A stretch of 64,000 bases of DNA. Source: Nectonema munidae (lineage: Eukaryota > Nematomorpha > Nectonematoida > Nectonematidae). The position numbers and the translations under genes are program-made. Position 1 is the stretch's first letter. Each line of letters begins with the position of its first letter. The notes under the pieces are model-generated. The model was given only the letters and a program-made list of their open reading frames with translations. It made no database searches and had not been told where the DNA came from. Below are positions 36,197 to 48,428 of the stretch, piece by piece. Where the stretch lies: positions 15,001 through 79,000 of the forward strand of contig JAUIRK010001058.1 of assembly GCA_030549495.1 (NCBI GenBank), in the 5' to 3' direction.

Positions 36197-38671
36197 GTGC
36201 TCCTTGTTTGTGTCTGCCTGTGTTATAGTGCCCCATGTTTGAGTGCCTCCTGTTTATGCCTGCTTGTGTTTGAATGCCCCCTGTTGGTGTTTGCCTGTGT
36301 TAAAGTGCTCCCTTTATGTGCCTGCCTGTGTTTAAGTCAACCCTGTTTGTGTCTGCCTGTGTTTGAGTGCTCCCTGTTTGAGCCTTCCTGTGTTTGAGTG
36401 CTCCTTGTTTGTGACTGCCTGTGTTATAGTGCCCCATGTTTGTGCCTGCCTCTGTTTGAGTGCCTCCTGTTGTTTGAGTGCTCCCTGTTTGTGTCTGTCC
36501 GTGCTTGAGTGCCCCATATTTGTGCCTGCCTGTGTTTGTGTCCTTCTTGTTTGTGCGTTCCTGTGTTTGTGTGGCCCCTGTAGGTGTTTACCTGTTTTAA
36601 AGTGCTCCCTTTTTCTGCCTGAATCTGTTTAAGTGCTACCTGTTTGTGCTTGCATGTGTTTAAGTTTTCCCTGTTTGTGCCTGCCTGTGTTTAAATCCTC
36701 CCTGTTTGTGCCTGCCTGTGTTTGAGTGCTCCCTGTTTGTGCCTGCCTGTGTTTGAGTGCTCCCTGTTTGAACCTGCATGTGTTTGAGTGGTCCTTATTT
36801 GTGTCTGCCTGTGTTATAGTGTCCCATGTTTGAGTGCCTCCTGTTTATGCCTGCTTGTGTTTGAATGCCCCCTGTTGGTGGTTGCCTGTGTTAAAGTGCT
36901 CCCTTTTTGTGCCTGTCTCTGTTTAAGTGCTCACTATTTGTGCCTGAATGTGTTTAAGTGTCACCCTGTTTGTGCCTACGTGTGTTGGGTTCTCCCTGTT
37001 TGAATGCCTTGCCTGTGTTTGAGTGCTCCTTGTTTGTGCCTGCCTGTGTTATGAGTGCTCCATGTTTACCTGTTTTTGATTGTGTTCTGTTGCCCCTTGT
37101 TGGTGTTCCTGCCTGTGTTAAAGTGCTCCCTTTTTGTAACTGTCTCTGTTTAAGTGCTTCCTGAATGTGTTTAAGTCAACCCTATTTGTGCCTGCGTGTG
37201 TTGGGTTCTCCCTGTTTGAGTGCCTGCCTGTGTTTAAGTGCTCCTTGTTTCTGCTTGACTATTGTTTAAGTCCTACCTGTGTTTAAGTGCTCCTTGTTTG
37301 TGCCTGCCTGTGTTTGGGTGCTCCCTGTTGATAGAGTGCTCGTTGTTTGTTCCTGCCTGTGTTTGAGTGCTCCCTATTTTGCCTGTGTGTGTTTGAGAGC
37401 CCTCTGTTGGTACTTGCCTGTGTTTAAGTGTTCCCTTTTTGTGCCTAAATCTGTTTAAGTTGCTTGCATGTGGTTTAAGTCCACCCTGTTTGTGCTTGCC
37501 TGTGTCGGGTGCTCGCTGTGTTTGAGTGCTCCCTTTTTGAGCCTGCCTGTGTTTGAGTGCTCCTTGTTTGTGTCTGCCTGTGTTATAGTGACCCATGTTT
37601 GAGTGCCTCCTGTTTATGCCTGCTTGTGTTTGATTGCCGCCTGTTGGTGTTTGCCTGTGTTAAAATGCTCCCTTTTTGTGCCTGTCTCTTTTTAAGTGCT
37701 CCCTGTTTGTGTCTGCCTGTGTTTAAGTCAACCCTGTTTGTGCCTGCGTGTGTTGGGTTCTCCCTGTTTGAGTGCCTGCCTGTGTTTAAGTGCTCCTTCT
37801 TTCTGCTTGACTATTGTTTAAGTCCTACCCGTGTTTAAGTGCCCCTTGTTTGTGCCTGACCGTGTTTGGGTGCTCCCTGTTGATAGAGTGCTCGTTGTTT
37901 GTTCCTGCCTGTGTTTGAGTGCTCCCTGTTTTTGCCTGTATGTGCTTCCTGTGTTTGAGTGCCCTCTGTTGGTTCTTGCCTGTGTTAAAGTGTTCCCTTT
38001 TTGTGTTGAATCTGTTTAAGTGCTCCCTGTTTGAGCTTGCATGTGTTTAAGTGTTCCCTGTTTGTGCCAGCCTGTGTTTACGTACTCCCTGTTTTCTGCC
38101 TACCTGTGTTTGAGTGCTCCCTTTTTGAACCTGCCTGTGTTTGAGTGCTCCTTGTTTGTGTCTGCCTGTGTTATAGTGTCCCATGTTTGAGTTCCTCTTG
38201 TTTTTGCCTGCTTGTGCCTTCCTGTGTTTGAATGCCCTTTGTTGGTGCTTGCCTGTGTTAAAGTACTCCCTTTTTGAGCCTGTCTCTGTTTAAGTGCTCC
38301 CTGTTTGTGTTTAAGTCAACGCTATTTGTGCCTGCGTGTGTTGGGTTCTCCCTGTTTGAGTGCCTGCCTGTGTTTAAGTGCTCCTTGTTTCTGCTTGACT
38401 ATTGTTTATGCTCCCTGTTGATAGAGTGCTCGTTGATTGTTCCTGCCTGTGTTTGAGTGCTCCCTATTTTGCCTGTGTGTGTTTGAGTACCCTCTGTTGG
38501 TACTTGCCTGTGTTTAAGTGTTCCCTTTTTGTGTTGAATCTGTTTAAGTGCTTCCTGTTTGAGCTTGCATGTGTTTAAGTGTTCCCTGTTTGTGCCAGCC
38601 TGTGTTTACGTACTCCCTGTTTGTGCCTACCTGTGTTTGAGTGCTCCCTTTTTGAACCTGCCTGTGTTTGA
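36197..38671 (+). repeat. H1-related unit in array B (2,475 bp)
   Basis: It starts at the same marker block as the H1 units and shares their order, but is about 260 bp longer and has an irregular patch at about 37000-37160. Confidence 0.7.
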
Positions 38672-41600
38672 GTGCTCCTTGTTTGTGTCTGCCTGTGTTA
38701 TAGTGCCCCATGTTTGAGTGCCTCCTGTTTATGCCTGCTTGTGTTTGAATGCCCCCTGTTGGTGTTTGCCTGTGTTAAAGTGCTCCCTTTATGTGCCTGC
38801 CTGTGTTTAAGTCAACCCTGTTTGTGTCTGCCTGTGTTTGAGTGCTCCCTGTTTGAGCCTTCCTGTGTTTGAGTGCTCCTTGTTTGTGACTGCCTGTGTT
38901 ATAGTGCCCCATGTTTGTGCCTGCCTCTGTTTGAGTGCCTCCTGTTGTTTGAGTGCTCCCTGTTTGTGTCTGTCCGTGCTTGAGTGCCCCATATTTGTGC
39001 CTGCCTGTGTTTGAGTGCCTTCTGTTTGTGCCTGCCTGTGTTTGTGTCCTCCTTGTTTGTGCGTTCCTGTGTTTGTGTGGCCCCTGTAGGTGTTTACCTG
39101 TTTTAAAGTGCTCCCTTTTTCTGCCTGAATCTGTTTAAGTGCTACCTGTTTGTGCTTGCATGTGTTTAAGTTTTCCCTGTTTGTGCCTGCCTGTGTTTAA
39201 ATCCTCCCTGTTTGTGCTTGCTTGTGTTTGAGTGCTCCCTGTTTGTGCCTGCCTGTGTTTGAGTGCTCCTTGTTTGAACCTGCTTGTGTTTGAGTGCTCC
39301 TTATTTGTGTCTGCCTGTGTTATAGTGTCCCATGTTTGAGTTACTCTTGTTTTTGCCTGCTTGTGCCTTCCTGTGTTTGAATGCCCTTTGTTGGTGCTTG
39401 CCTGTGTTAAAGTACTCCCTTTTTGAGCCTGAATCTGTTTAAGTGCTCCCTGTTTGTGCCTGCCTGTGTTTAAGTCCACCTTGTTTGTACCTGCGTGTGT
39501 TGGGTTTTCCCTCTTTGAGCCCTTGTTTGAACCTGCTGCGTTTGAGTGCTCCGTGTTTGTGTCTGCCTGTGTTATAGTGCCCCATGTTTGAGTGCCTCCT
39601 GTTTATGCCTGCTTGTGTTTGATTGCCCCCTGTTGGTGTTTGCCTGTGTTAAAGTGCTCCTTTTTGTGCCTGTCTCTGTTTAAGTGCTCCCTTTTGTTGC
39701 CTGTGTTTAAGTCAACGCTATTTGTGCCTGCGTGTGTTGGGTTCTCCCTGTTTGAGTGCCTGCCTGTGTTTAAGTGCTCCTTGTTTCTGCTTGACTATTG
39801 TTTAAGTCCTACCTGTGTTTAAGTGCTCCTTGTTTGTGCCTCCATGTGTTTGGGTGCTCCCTGTTGATAGAGTGCTCGTTGTTTGTTCCTGCCTGTGTTT
39901 GAGTGCTCCCTTTTTTGCCTGTGTGTGTTTGAGTGCCCTCTGTTGGTACTTGCCTGTGTTTAAGTGTTCCCTTTTTGTGTTGAATCTGTTTAAGTGCTCC
40001 CTGTTTGAGCTTGCATGTGTTTAAGTGTTCCCTGTTTGTGCCAGCCTGTGTTTACATACTCCCTGACTGTGCCTATTTGTGTTTGAGTGCTCCCTTTTTG
40101 AACTTGCCTGTGTTTGAGTGCTCCTTGTTTGTGTCTGCCTGTGTTATAGTGCCCCATGTTTGAGTGCCTCCTGTTTATGCCTTCTTGTGTTTGAATGCCC
40201 CCTGTTGGTGTTTGCCTGTGTTAAAGTGCTCCCTTTATGTGCCTGCCTATGTTTTTTGAGTGCCTCCTGTTGTTTGAGCGCTCCCTGTTTGTGTCTGTCC
40301 GTGCTTGAGTGCCCCATATTTGTGCCTGCCTGTGTTTGAGTGCCTTCTGTTTGTGCCTGCCTGTGTTTGTGTCATCCTTGTTTGTGCGTTCCTGTGTTTG
40401 TGTGGCCCCTGTAGGTGTTTACCTGTTTTAAAGTGCTCCCTTTTTCTCCCTGAATCTGTTTAAGTGCTACCTGTTTGTGCTTGCATGTGTTTAAGTTTTC
40501 CCTGTTTGTGCCTGCCTGTGTTTAAATCAACCCTGTTTGTGCATGCCTGTGTTTGAGTGCTCCCTGTTTGTGCCTGCCTGTGTTTGAGTGCTCCCTGTTT
40601 GAACCTGCCTGTGTTTGAGTGCTCCTTATTTGTGTCTGCCTGTGTTATAGTGTCCCATGTTTGAGTCCCTCTTGTTTTTGCCTGCTTGTGCCTTCCTGTG
40701 TTTGAATGCCCCTTGTTGGTGCTTGCCTGTGTTAAAGTACTCACTTTTTGAGCCTGAATCTGTTTAAGTGCTCCCTGTTTGTGCCTGCCTGTGTTTAAGT
40801 CCACCCTGTTTGTACCTGCGTGTGTTGGGTTTTTCCTGTTTGAGCCCTTGTTTGAACCTGCCTGCGTTTGAGTGCTCCGTGTTTGTGTCTGCCTGTGTTA
40901 TAGTGCCCCATGTTTGAGTGCCTCCTGTTTATGCCTGCTTGTGTTTGAATGCCCCCTGTTGGTGTTTGCCTGTGTTAAAGTGCTCCCTTTTTGTGCCTGT
41001 CTCTGTTTAAGTGCTCCCTGTTTGTGCCTGCCTGTGTTTAAGTCAACCCTATTTGTGCCTGCGTGTGTTGGGTTCTCCCTGTTTGAGTGCCTGCCTGTGT
41101 TTAAGTGCTCCTTGTTTCTGCTTGACTATTGTTTAAGTCCTACCTGTGTTTAAGTGCTCCTTGTTTGTGCCTGCCTGTGTTTGGGTGCTCCCTGTTGATA
41201 GAGTGCTCGTTGTTTGTTCCTGCCTGTGTTTGAGTGCTCCCTGTTTTTGCCTGTATGTGCTTCCTGTGTTTGAGTGCCCTCTGTTGGTTCTTGCCTGTGT
41301 TTAAGTGTTCCCTTTTTGTGTTGAATCTGTTTAAGTGCTCCCTGTTTGAGCTTGCATGTGTTTAAGTGTTCCCTGTTTGTGCCAGCCTGTGTTTACGTAC
41401 TCCCTGTTTGTGCCTACCTGTGTTTGAGTGCTCCCTTTTTGAACCTGCCTGTGTTTGAGTGCTCCTTGTTTGTGTCTGCCTGTGTTATAGTGCCCCATGT
41501 TTGAGTGCCTCCTGTTTATGCCTGCTTGTGTTTGAATGCCCCCTGTTAATGTTTGCCTGTGTTAAAGTGCTCCCTTTATGTGCCTGCCTGTGTTTAAGTC

Positions 41601-43546
41601 AACCCTGTTTGTGTCTGCCTGTGTTTGAGTGCTCCCTGTTTGAGTGCTCCTTGTTTGTGCCTGCCTGTTTTATAGTGCCCCATGTTTGCTCTGTTTGGTG
41701 CCTCCTGTTGTTTGAGTGCTCCCTGTTTGTGCCTGTCGTGTGAGTGCCCAATTTGTGCCTGCCTGTGTTTGGTCTTTTGTTTGTGCGTTCCTGTGTTTGT
41801 GTGGCCCCTGTAGGTGTTTACCTGTTTTAAAGTGCTCCCTTTTTCTGCCTGAATCTGTTTAAGTGCTACCTGTTTGTGCTTGCATGTGTTTAAGTTTTCC
41901 CTGTTTGTGCCTGCCTGTGTTTAAATCCTCCCTGTTTGTGCCTGCCTGTGTTTGAGTGCTCCCCCTGTTTGTGCCTGTCTGTGTTATAGTGTCACATGTT
42001 TGAGTCCGTCTTGTTTTTGCCTGCTTGTGCCTTCCTGTGTTTGAATGCCCCTTGTTGGTGCTTGCCTGTGTTAAAGTACTCACTTTTTGAGCCTGAATCT
42101 GTTTAAGTGCTCCCTGTTTGTGCCTGCCTGTGTTTAAGTCCACTCTGTTTGTACCTGCGTGTGTTGGGTTTTTCCTGTTTGACCCCTTGTTTGAACCTGC
42201 CTGCGTTTGAGTGCTCCGTGTTTGTGTCTGCCTCTGTTATAGTGCCCCATGTTTGAGTGCCTCCTGTTTATGCCTGCTTGTGTTTGAATGCCCCCTGTTG
42301 GTGGTTGCCTGTGTTAAAGTGTCCCTTTTTGTGCCTGTCTCTGTTTAAGTGCTCCCTGTTTGTGACTGCCTGTGTTTAAGGTAACCCTATTTGTGCCTAC
42401 GTGTGTTGGGTTCTCCCTGTTTGAGTGCCTGCCTGTGTTTAAGTGCTACTTGTTTGTGCCTGCCTGTGTTTGGGTGCTCCCTGTTGATAGAGTTCTCGTT
42501 GTTTGTTCCTGCCTGTGTTAAAGTGCTCCCTTTTTGTGCCTGTCTCTGTTTAAGTGCTCCCTGTTTGTGCCTGAATGTGTTTAAGTCAACCCTATTTGTG
42601 CCTGCGTGTGTTGGGTTCCCCTTTTTGAGTGCCTGCCTGTGTTTAAGTGCTCCTTGTTTCTGCTTGACTATTGTTTAAGTCCTACCTGTGTTTAAGTGCT
42701 CCTTGTTTGTGCCTGCCTGTGTTTGGGTGCTCCCTGTTGATAGAGTGCTCGTTGTTGTTCCTGCCTGTGTTTGAGTGCTCCCTATTTTGCCTGTGTGGGT
42801 TTGAGAGCCCTCTGTTGGTACTTGCCTGTGTTTAAGTGTTCCCTTTTTGTGCCTAAATCTGTTTAAGTGCTTGCATGTGGTTAAGTCCACCCTGTTTGTG
42901 CTTGCCTGTGTCGGGTGCTCTGTGTTTGAGTGCTCCCTTTTTGAGCCTGCCTGTGTTTGAGTGCTCCTTGTTTGTGTCTGCCTGTGTTATAGTGACCCAT
43001 GTTTGAGTGCCTCCTGTTTATGACTGCTTGTGTTTGATTGCCCCTGTTGGTGTTTGCCTGTGTTAAAGTGCTCCCTTTTTGTGCCTGTCTCTGTTTAAGT
43101 GCTCCCTGTTTGTGTCTGCCTGTGTTTAAGTCAACCCTGTTTGTGCCTGCGTGTGTTGGGTTCTCCCTGTTTGAGTGCCTGCCTGTGTTTAAGTGCTCCT
43201 TCTTTCTGCTTGACTATTGTTTAAGTCCTACCCATGTTTAAGTGCCCCTTGTTTGTGCCTGACAGTGTTTGGGTGCTCCCTGTTGATAGAGTGCTCGTTG
43301 TTTGTTCCTGCCTGTGTTTGAGTGCTCCCTGTTTTTGCCTGTATGTGCTTCCTGTGTTTGAGTGCCCTCTGTTGGTACTTGCCTGTGTTAAAGTGTTCCC
43401 TTTTTGTGTTGAATCTGTTTAAGTGCTCCCTGTTTGAGCTTGCATGTGTTTAAGTGTTCCCTGTTTGTGCCAGCCTGTGTTTACGTACTCCCTGTTTGTG
43501 CCTACCTGTGTTTGAGTGCTCCCTTTTTGAACCTGCCTGTGTTTGA
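38672..43546 (+). repeat. H2 higher-order unit 1 (4,875 bp)
   Basis: The H1-type marker block occurs twice inside it (38672 and 41459), so the unit looks like a divergent dimer of H1-like halves of about 2.79 and 2.09 kb. Indel-rich patch at about 41640-41770. Confidence 0.8.
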
Positions 43547-46500
43547 GTGCTCCTTGTTTGTGTCTGCCTGTGTTATAGTGCCCCATGTTTGAGTGCCTCC
43601 TGTTTATGCCTGCTTGTGTTTGAATGCCCCCTGTTGGTGTTTGCCTGTGTTAAAGTGCTCCCTTTATGTGCCTGCCTGTGTTTAAGTCAACCCTGTTTGT
43701 GCCTGCCTGTGTTTGAGTGCTCCCTGTTTGAGCCTTCCTGTGTTTGAGTGCTCCTTGTTTGTGACTGCCTGTGTTATAGTGCCCCATGTTTGTGCCTGCC
43801 TCTGTTTGAGTGCCTCCTGTTGTTTGAGTGCTCCCTGTTTGTGTCTGTCCGTGCTTGAGTGCCCCATATTTGTGCCTGCCTGTGTTTGAGTGCCTTCTGT
43901 TTGTGCCTGCCTGTGTTTGTGTCCTCCTTGTTTGTGCGTTCCTGTGTTTGTGTGGCCCCTGTAGGTGTTTACCTGTTTTAAAGTGCTCCCTTTTTCTCCC
44001 TGAATCTGTTTAAGTGCTACCTGTTTGTGCTTGCATGTGTTTAAGTGCTCCCTGTTTGTGCCTGCCTGTGTTTAAATCCTCCCTGTTTGTGCTTGCTTGT
44101 GTTTGAGTGCTCCCTGTTTGTGCCTGCCTGTGTTTGAGTGCTCCTTGTTTGAACCTGCCTGTGTTTGAGTGCTCCTTATTTGTGTCTGCCTGTGTTATAG
44201 TGTCCCATGTTTGAGTTCCTCTTGTTTTTGCCTGCTTGTGCCTTCCTGTGTTTGAATGCCCTTTGTTGGTGCTTGCCTGTGTTAAAGTACTCCCTTTTTG
44301 AGCCTGAATCTGTTTAAGTGCTCCCTGTTTGTGCCTGCCTGTGTTTAAGTCCACCTTGTTTGTACCTGCGTGTGTTGGGTTTTCCCTGTTTGAGCCCTTG
44401 TTTGAACCTGCTGCGTTTGAGTGCTCCGTGTTTGTGTCTGCCTGTGTTATAGTGCCCCATGTTTGAGTACCTCCTGTTTATGCCTGATTGTGTTTGATTG
44501 CCCCCTGTTGGTGTTTGCCTGTGTTAAAGTGCTCCTTTTTGTGCCTGTCTCTGTTTAAGTGCTCCCTGTTTGTGTTTAAGTCAACGCTATTTGTGCCTGC
44601 GTGTGTTGGGTTCTCCCTGTTTGAGTGCCTGCCTTTGTTTAAGTGCTCCTTGTTTCTGCTTGACTATTGTTTAAGTCCTACCTGTGTTTAAGTGCTCCTT
44701 GTTTGTGCCTCCATGTGTTTGGGTGCTCCCTGTTGATAGAGTGCTCGTTGTTTGTTCCTGCCTGTGTTTGAGTGCTCCCTAATTTGCCTGTGTGTGTTTG
44801 AGTACCCTCTGTTGGTACTTGCCTGTGTTTAAGTGTTCCCTTTTTGTGTTGAATCTGTTTAAGTGCTCCCTGTTTGAGCTTGCATGTGTTTAAGTGTTCC
44901 CTGTTTGTGCCAGCCTGTGTTTACGTACTCCCTGACTGTGCCTATTTGTGTTTGAGTGCTCCCTTTTTGAACTTGCCTGTGTTTGAGTGCTCCTTGTTTG
45001 TGTCTGCCTGTGTTATAGTGCCCCATGTTTGAGTGCCTCCTGTTTATGCCTTCTTGTGTTTGAATGCCCCCTGTTGGTGTTTGCCTGTGTTAAAGTGCTC
45101 CCTTTATGTGCCTGCCTATGTTTTTTGAGTGCCTCCTGTTGTTTGAGCGCTCCCTGTTTGTGTCTGTCCGTGCTTGAGTGCCCCATATTTGTGCCTGCCT
45201 GTGTTTGAGTGCCTTCTGTTTGTGCCTGCCTGTGTTTGTGTCATCCTTGTTTGTGCGTTCCTGTGTTTGTGTGGCCCCTGTAGGTGTTTACCTGTTTTAA
45301 AGTGCTCCCTTTTTCTCCCTGAATCTGTTTAAATGCTACCTGTTTGTGCTTGCATGTGTTTAAGTTTTCCCTGTTTGTGCCTGCCTGTGTTTAAATCCTC
45401 CCTGTTTGTGCTTGCTTGTGTTTGAGTGCTCCCTGTTTGTGCCTGCCTGTGTTTGAGTGCTCCTGTTTGAACCTGCCTGTGTTTGAGTGCTCCTTATTTG
45501 TGTCTGCCTGTGTTATAGTGTCCCATGTTTGAGTTCCTCTTGTTTTTGCCTGCTTGTGCCTTCCTGTGTTTGAATGCCCTTTGTTGGTGCTTGCCTGTGT
45601 TAAAGTACTCCCTTTTTGAGCCTGAATCTGTTTAAGTGCTCCCTGTTTGTGCCTGCCTGTGTTTAAGTCCACTCTGTTTGTACCTGCGTGTGTTGGGTTT
45701 TTCCTGTTTGAGCCCTTGTTTGAACCTGCCTGCGTTTGAGTGCTCCGTGTTTGTGTCTGCCTGTGTTATAGTGCCCCATGTTTGAGTGCCTCCTGTTTAT
45801 GCCTGCTTGTGTTTGATTGCCCCCTGTTGGTGTTTGCCTGTGTTAAAGTGCTCCCTTTTTGTGCCTGTCTCTGTTTAAGTGCTCCCTGTTTGTGTTTGTG
45901 TTTAAGTCAACGCTATTTGTGCCTGCGTGTGTTGGGTTCTCCCTGTTTGAGTGCCTGCCTGTGTTTAAGTGCTCCTTGTTTCTGCTTGACTATTGTTTAA
46001 GTCCTACCTGTGTTTAAGTGCTCCTTGTTTGTGCCTGCCATGTGTTTGGGTGCTCCCTGTTGATAGAGTGCTCGTTGTTTGTTCCTGCCTGTGTTTGAGT
46101 GCTCCCTGTTTTTGCCTTATGTGCTGTGTTTGAGTGCCCTCTGTTGGTACTTGCCTGTGTTTAAGTGTTCCCTTTTTGTGTTGAATCTGTTTAAGTGCTC
46201 CCTGTTTGAGCTTGCATGTGTTTAAGTGTTCCCTGTTTGTGCCAGCCTGTGTTTACGTACTCCCTGTTTGTGCCTACCTGTGTTTGAGTGCTCCCTTTTT
46301 GAACCTGCCTGTGTTTGAGTGCTCCTTGTTTGTGTCTGCCTGTGTTATAGTGCCCCATGTTTGAGTGCCTCCTGTTTATGCCTTCTTGTGTTTGAATGCC
46401 CCCTGTTGGTGTTTGCCTGTGTTAAAGTGCTCCCTTTATGTGCCTGCCTATGTTTAATCCTGTTTGTCTCTTGTTTGCCCTTTTGAGCCTTCCTGTTGTT

Positions 46501-48428
46501 TGAGTGCTCCTTGTTTGTGTGCTGCCTGTGTTATAGTGCCCCATGTTTGTGCCTGCCTCTGTTTGAGTGCCTCCTGTTGTTTGAGTGCCCTGTTTGGGGT
46601 TAGTTTGTGCCTGCCTGTGTTTGTGTCCTCCTTGTTTGTGCGTTCCTGTGTTTGTGTGGCCCCTGTAGGTGTTTACCTGTTTTAAAGTGCTCCCTTTTTC
46701 TCCCTGAATCTGTTTAAATGCTACCTGTTTGTGCTTGCATGTGTTTAAGTTTTCCCTGTTTGTGCCTGCCTGTGTTTAAATCCTCCCTGTTTGTGCTTGC
46801 TTGTGTTTGAGTGCTCCCTGTTTGAACCTGCCTGTGTTTGAGTGCTCCTTATTTGTGTCTGCCTGTGTTATAGTGTCCCATGTTTGAGTTCCTCTTGTTT
46901 TTGCCTGCTTGTGCCTTCCTGTGTTTGAATGCCCTTTGTTGGTGCTTGCCTGTGTTAAAGTACTCCCTTTTTGAGCCTGAATCTGTTTAAGTGCTCCCTG
47001 TTTGTGCCTGCCTGTGTTTAAGTCCACTCTGTTTGTACCTGCGTGTGTTGGGTTTTTCCTGTTTGAGCCCTTGTTTGAACCTGCCTGCGTTTGAGTGCTC
47101 CGTGTTTGTGTCTGCCTCTGTTATAGTGCCCCATGTTTGAGTGCCTCCTGTTTATGCCTCCTTGTGTTTGAATGCCCCCTGTTGGTGGTTGCCTGTGTTA
47201 AAGTGTCCCTTTTTGTGCCTGTCTCTGTTTAAGTGCTCCCTGTTTGTGATTGCCTGTGTTTAAGGTAACCCTATTTGTGCCTACGTGTGTTGGGTTCTCC
47301 CTGTTTGAGTGCCTGCCTGTGTTTAAGTGCTACTTGTTTGTGCCTGCCTGTGTTTGGGTGCTCCCTGTTGATAGAGTTCTCGTTGTTTGTTCCTGCCTGT
47401 GTTAAAGTGCTCCCTTTTTGTGCCTGTCTCTGTTTAAGTGCTCCCTGTTTGTGCCTGAATGTGTTTAAGTCAACCCTATTTGTGCCTGCGTGTGTTGGGT
47501 TCCCTTTTTTGAGTGCCTGCCTGTGTTTAAGTGCTCCTTATTTCTGCTTGACTATTGTTTAAGTCCTACCTGTATTTAAGTGCTCCTTGTTTGTGCCTGC
47601 CTGTGTTTAGGTGCTCCCTGTTGATAGAGTGCTCGTTGTTGTTCCTGCCTGTGTTTGAGTGCTCCCTATTTTGCCTATGTGGGTTTGAGAGCCCTCTGTT
47701 GGTACTTGCCTGTCTTTAAGTGTTCCCTTTTTGTGCCTAAATCTGTTTAAGTGCTTGCATGTGGTTAAGTCCACCCTGTTTGTGCTTGCCTGTGTCGGGT
47801 GCTCACTGTGTTTGAGTGCTCCCTTTTTGAGCCTGCCTGTGTTTGAGTGCTCCTTGTTTGTGTCTGCCTGTGTTATAGTGACCCATGTTTGAGTGCCTCT
47901 TTATACATGCTGTGTTTGATTGCCCCTGTTGGTGTTTGCCTGTGTTAAAGTGCTCCCTTTTTGTGCCTGTCTCTGTTTAAGTGCTCCCTGTTTGTGTCTG
48001 CCTGTGTTTAAGTCAACCCTGTTTGTGCCTGCGTGTGTTGGGTTCTCCCTGTTTGAGTGCCTGCCTGTGTTTAAGTGCTCCTTCTTTCTGCTTGACTATT
48101 GTTTAAGTCCTACCCATGTTTAAGTGCCCCTTGTTTGTGCCTGACCGTGTTTGGGTGCTCCCTGTTGATAGAGTGCTCGTTGTTTGTTCCTGCCTGTGTT
48201 TGAGTGCTCCCTGTTTTTGCCTGTATGTGCTTCCTGTGTTTGAGTGCCCTCTGTTGGTTCTTGCCTGTGTTAAAGTGTTCCCTTTTTGTGTTGAATCTGT
48301 TTAAGTGCTCCCTGTTTGAGCTTGCATGTGTTTAAGTGTTCCCTGTTTGTGCCAGCCTGTGTTTACGTACTCCCTGTTTGTGCCTACCTGTGTTTGAGTG
48401 CTCCCTTTTTGAACCTGCCTGTGTTTGA
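43547..48428 (+). repeat. H2 higher-order unit 2 (4,882 bp)
   Basis: Markers recur at matching offsets from unit 1: 44987 and 40118, 45740 and 40872, 47275 and 42391, all within about 10 bp. Irregular patch at about 46440-46600. Confidence 0.8.
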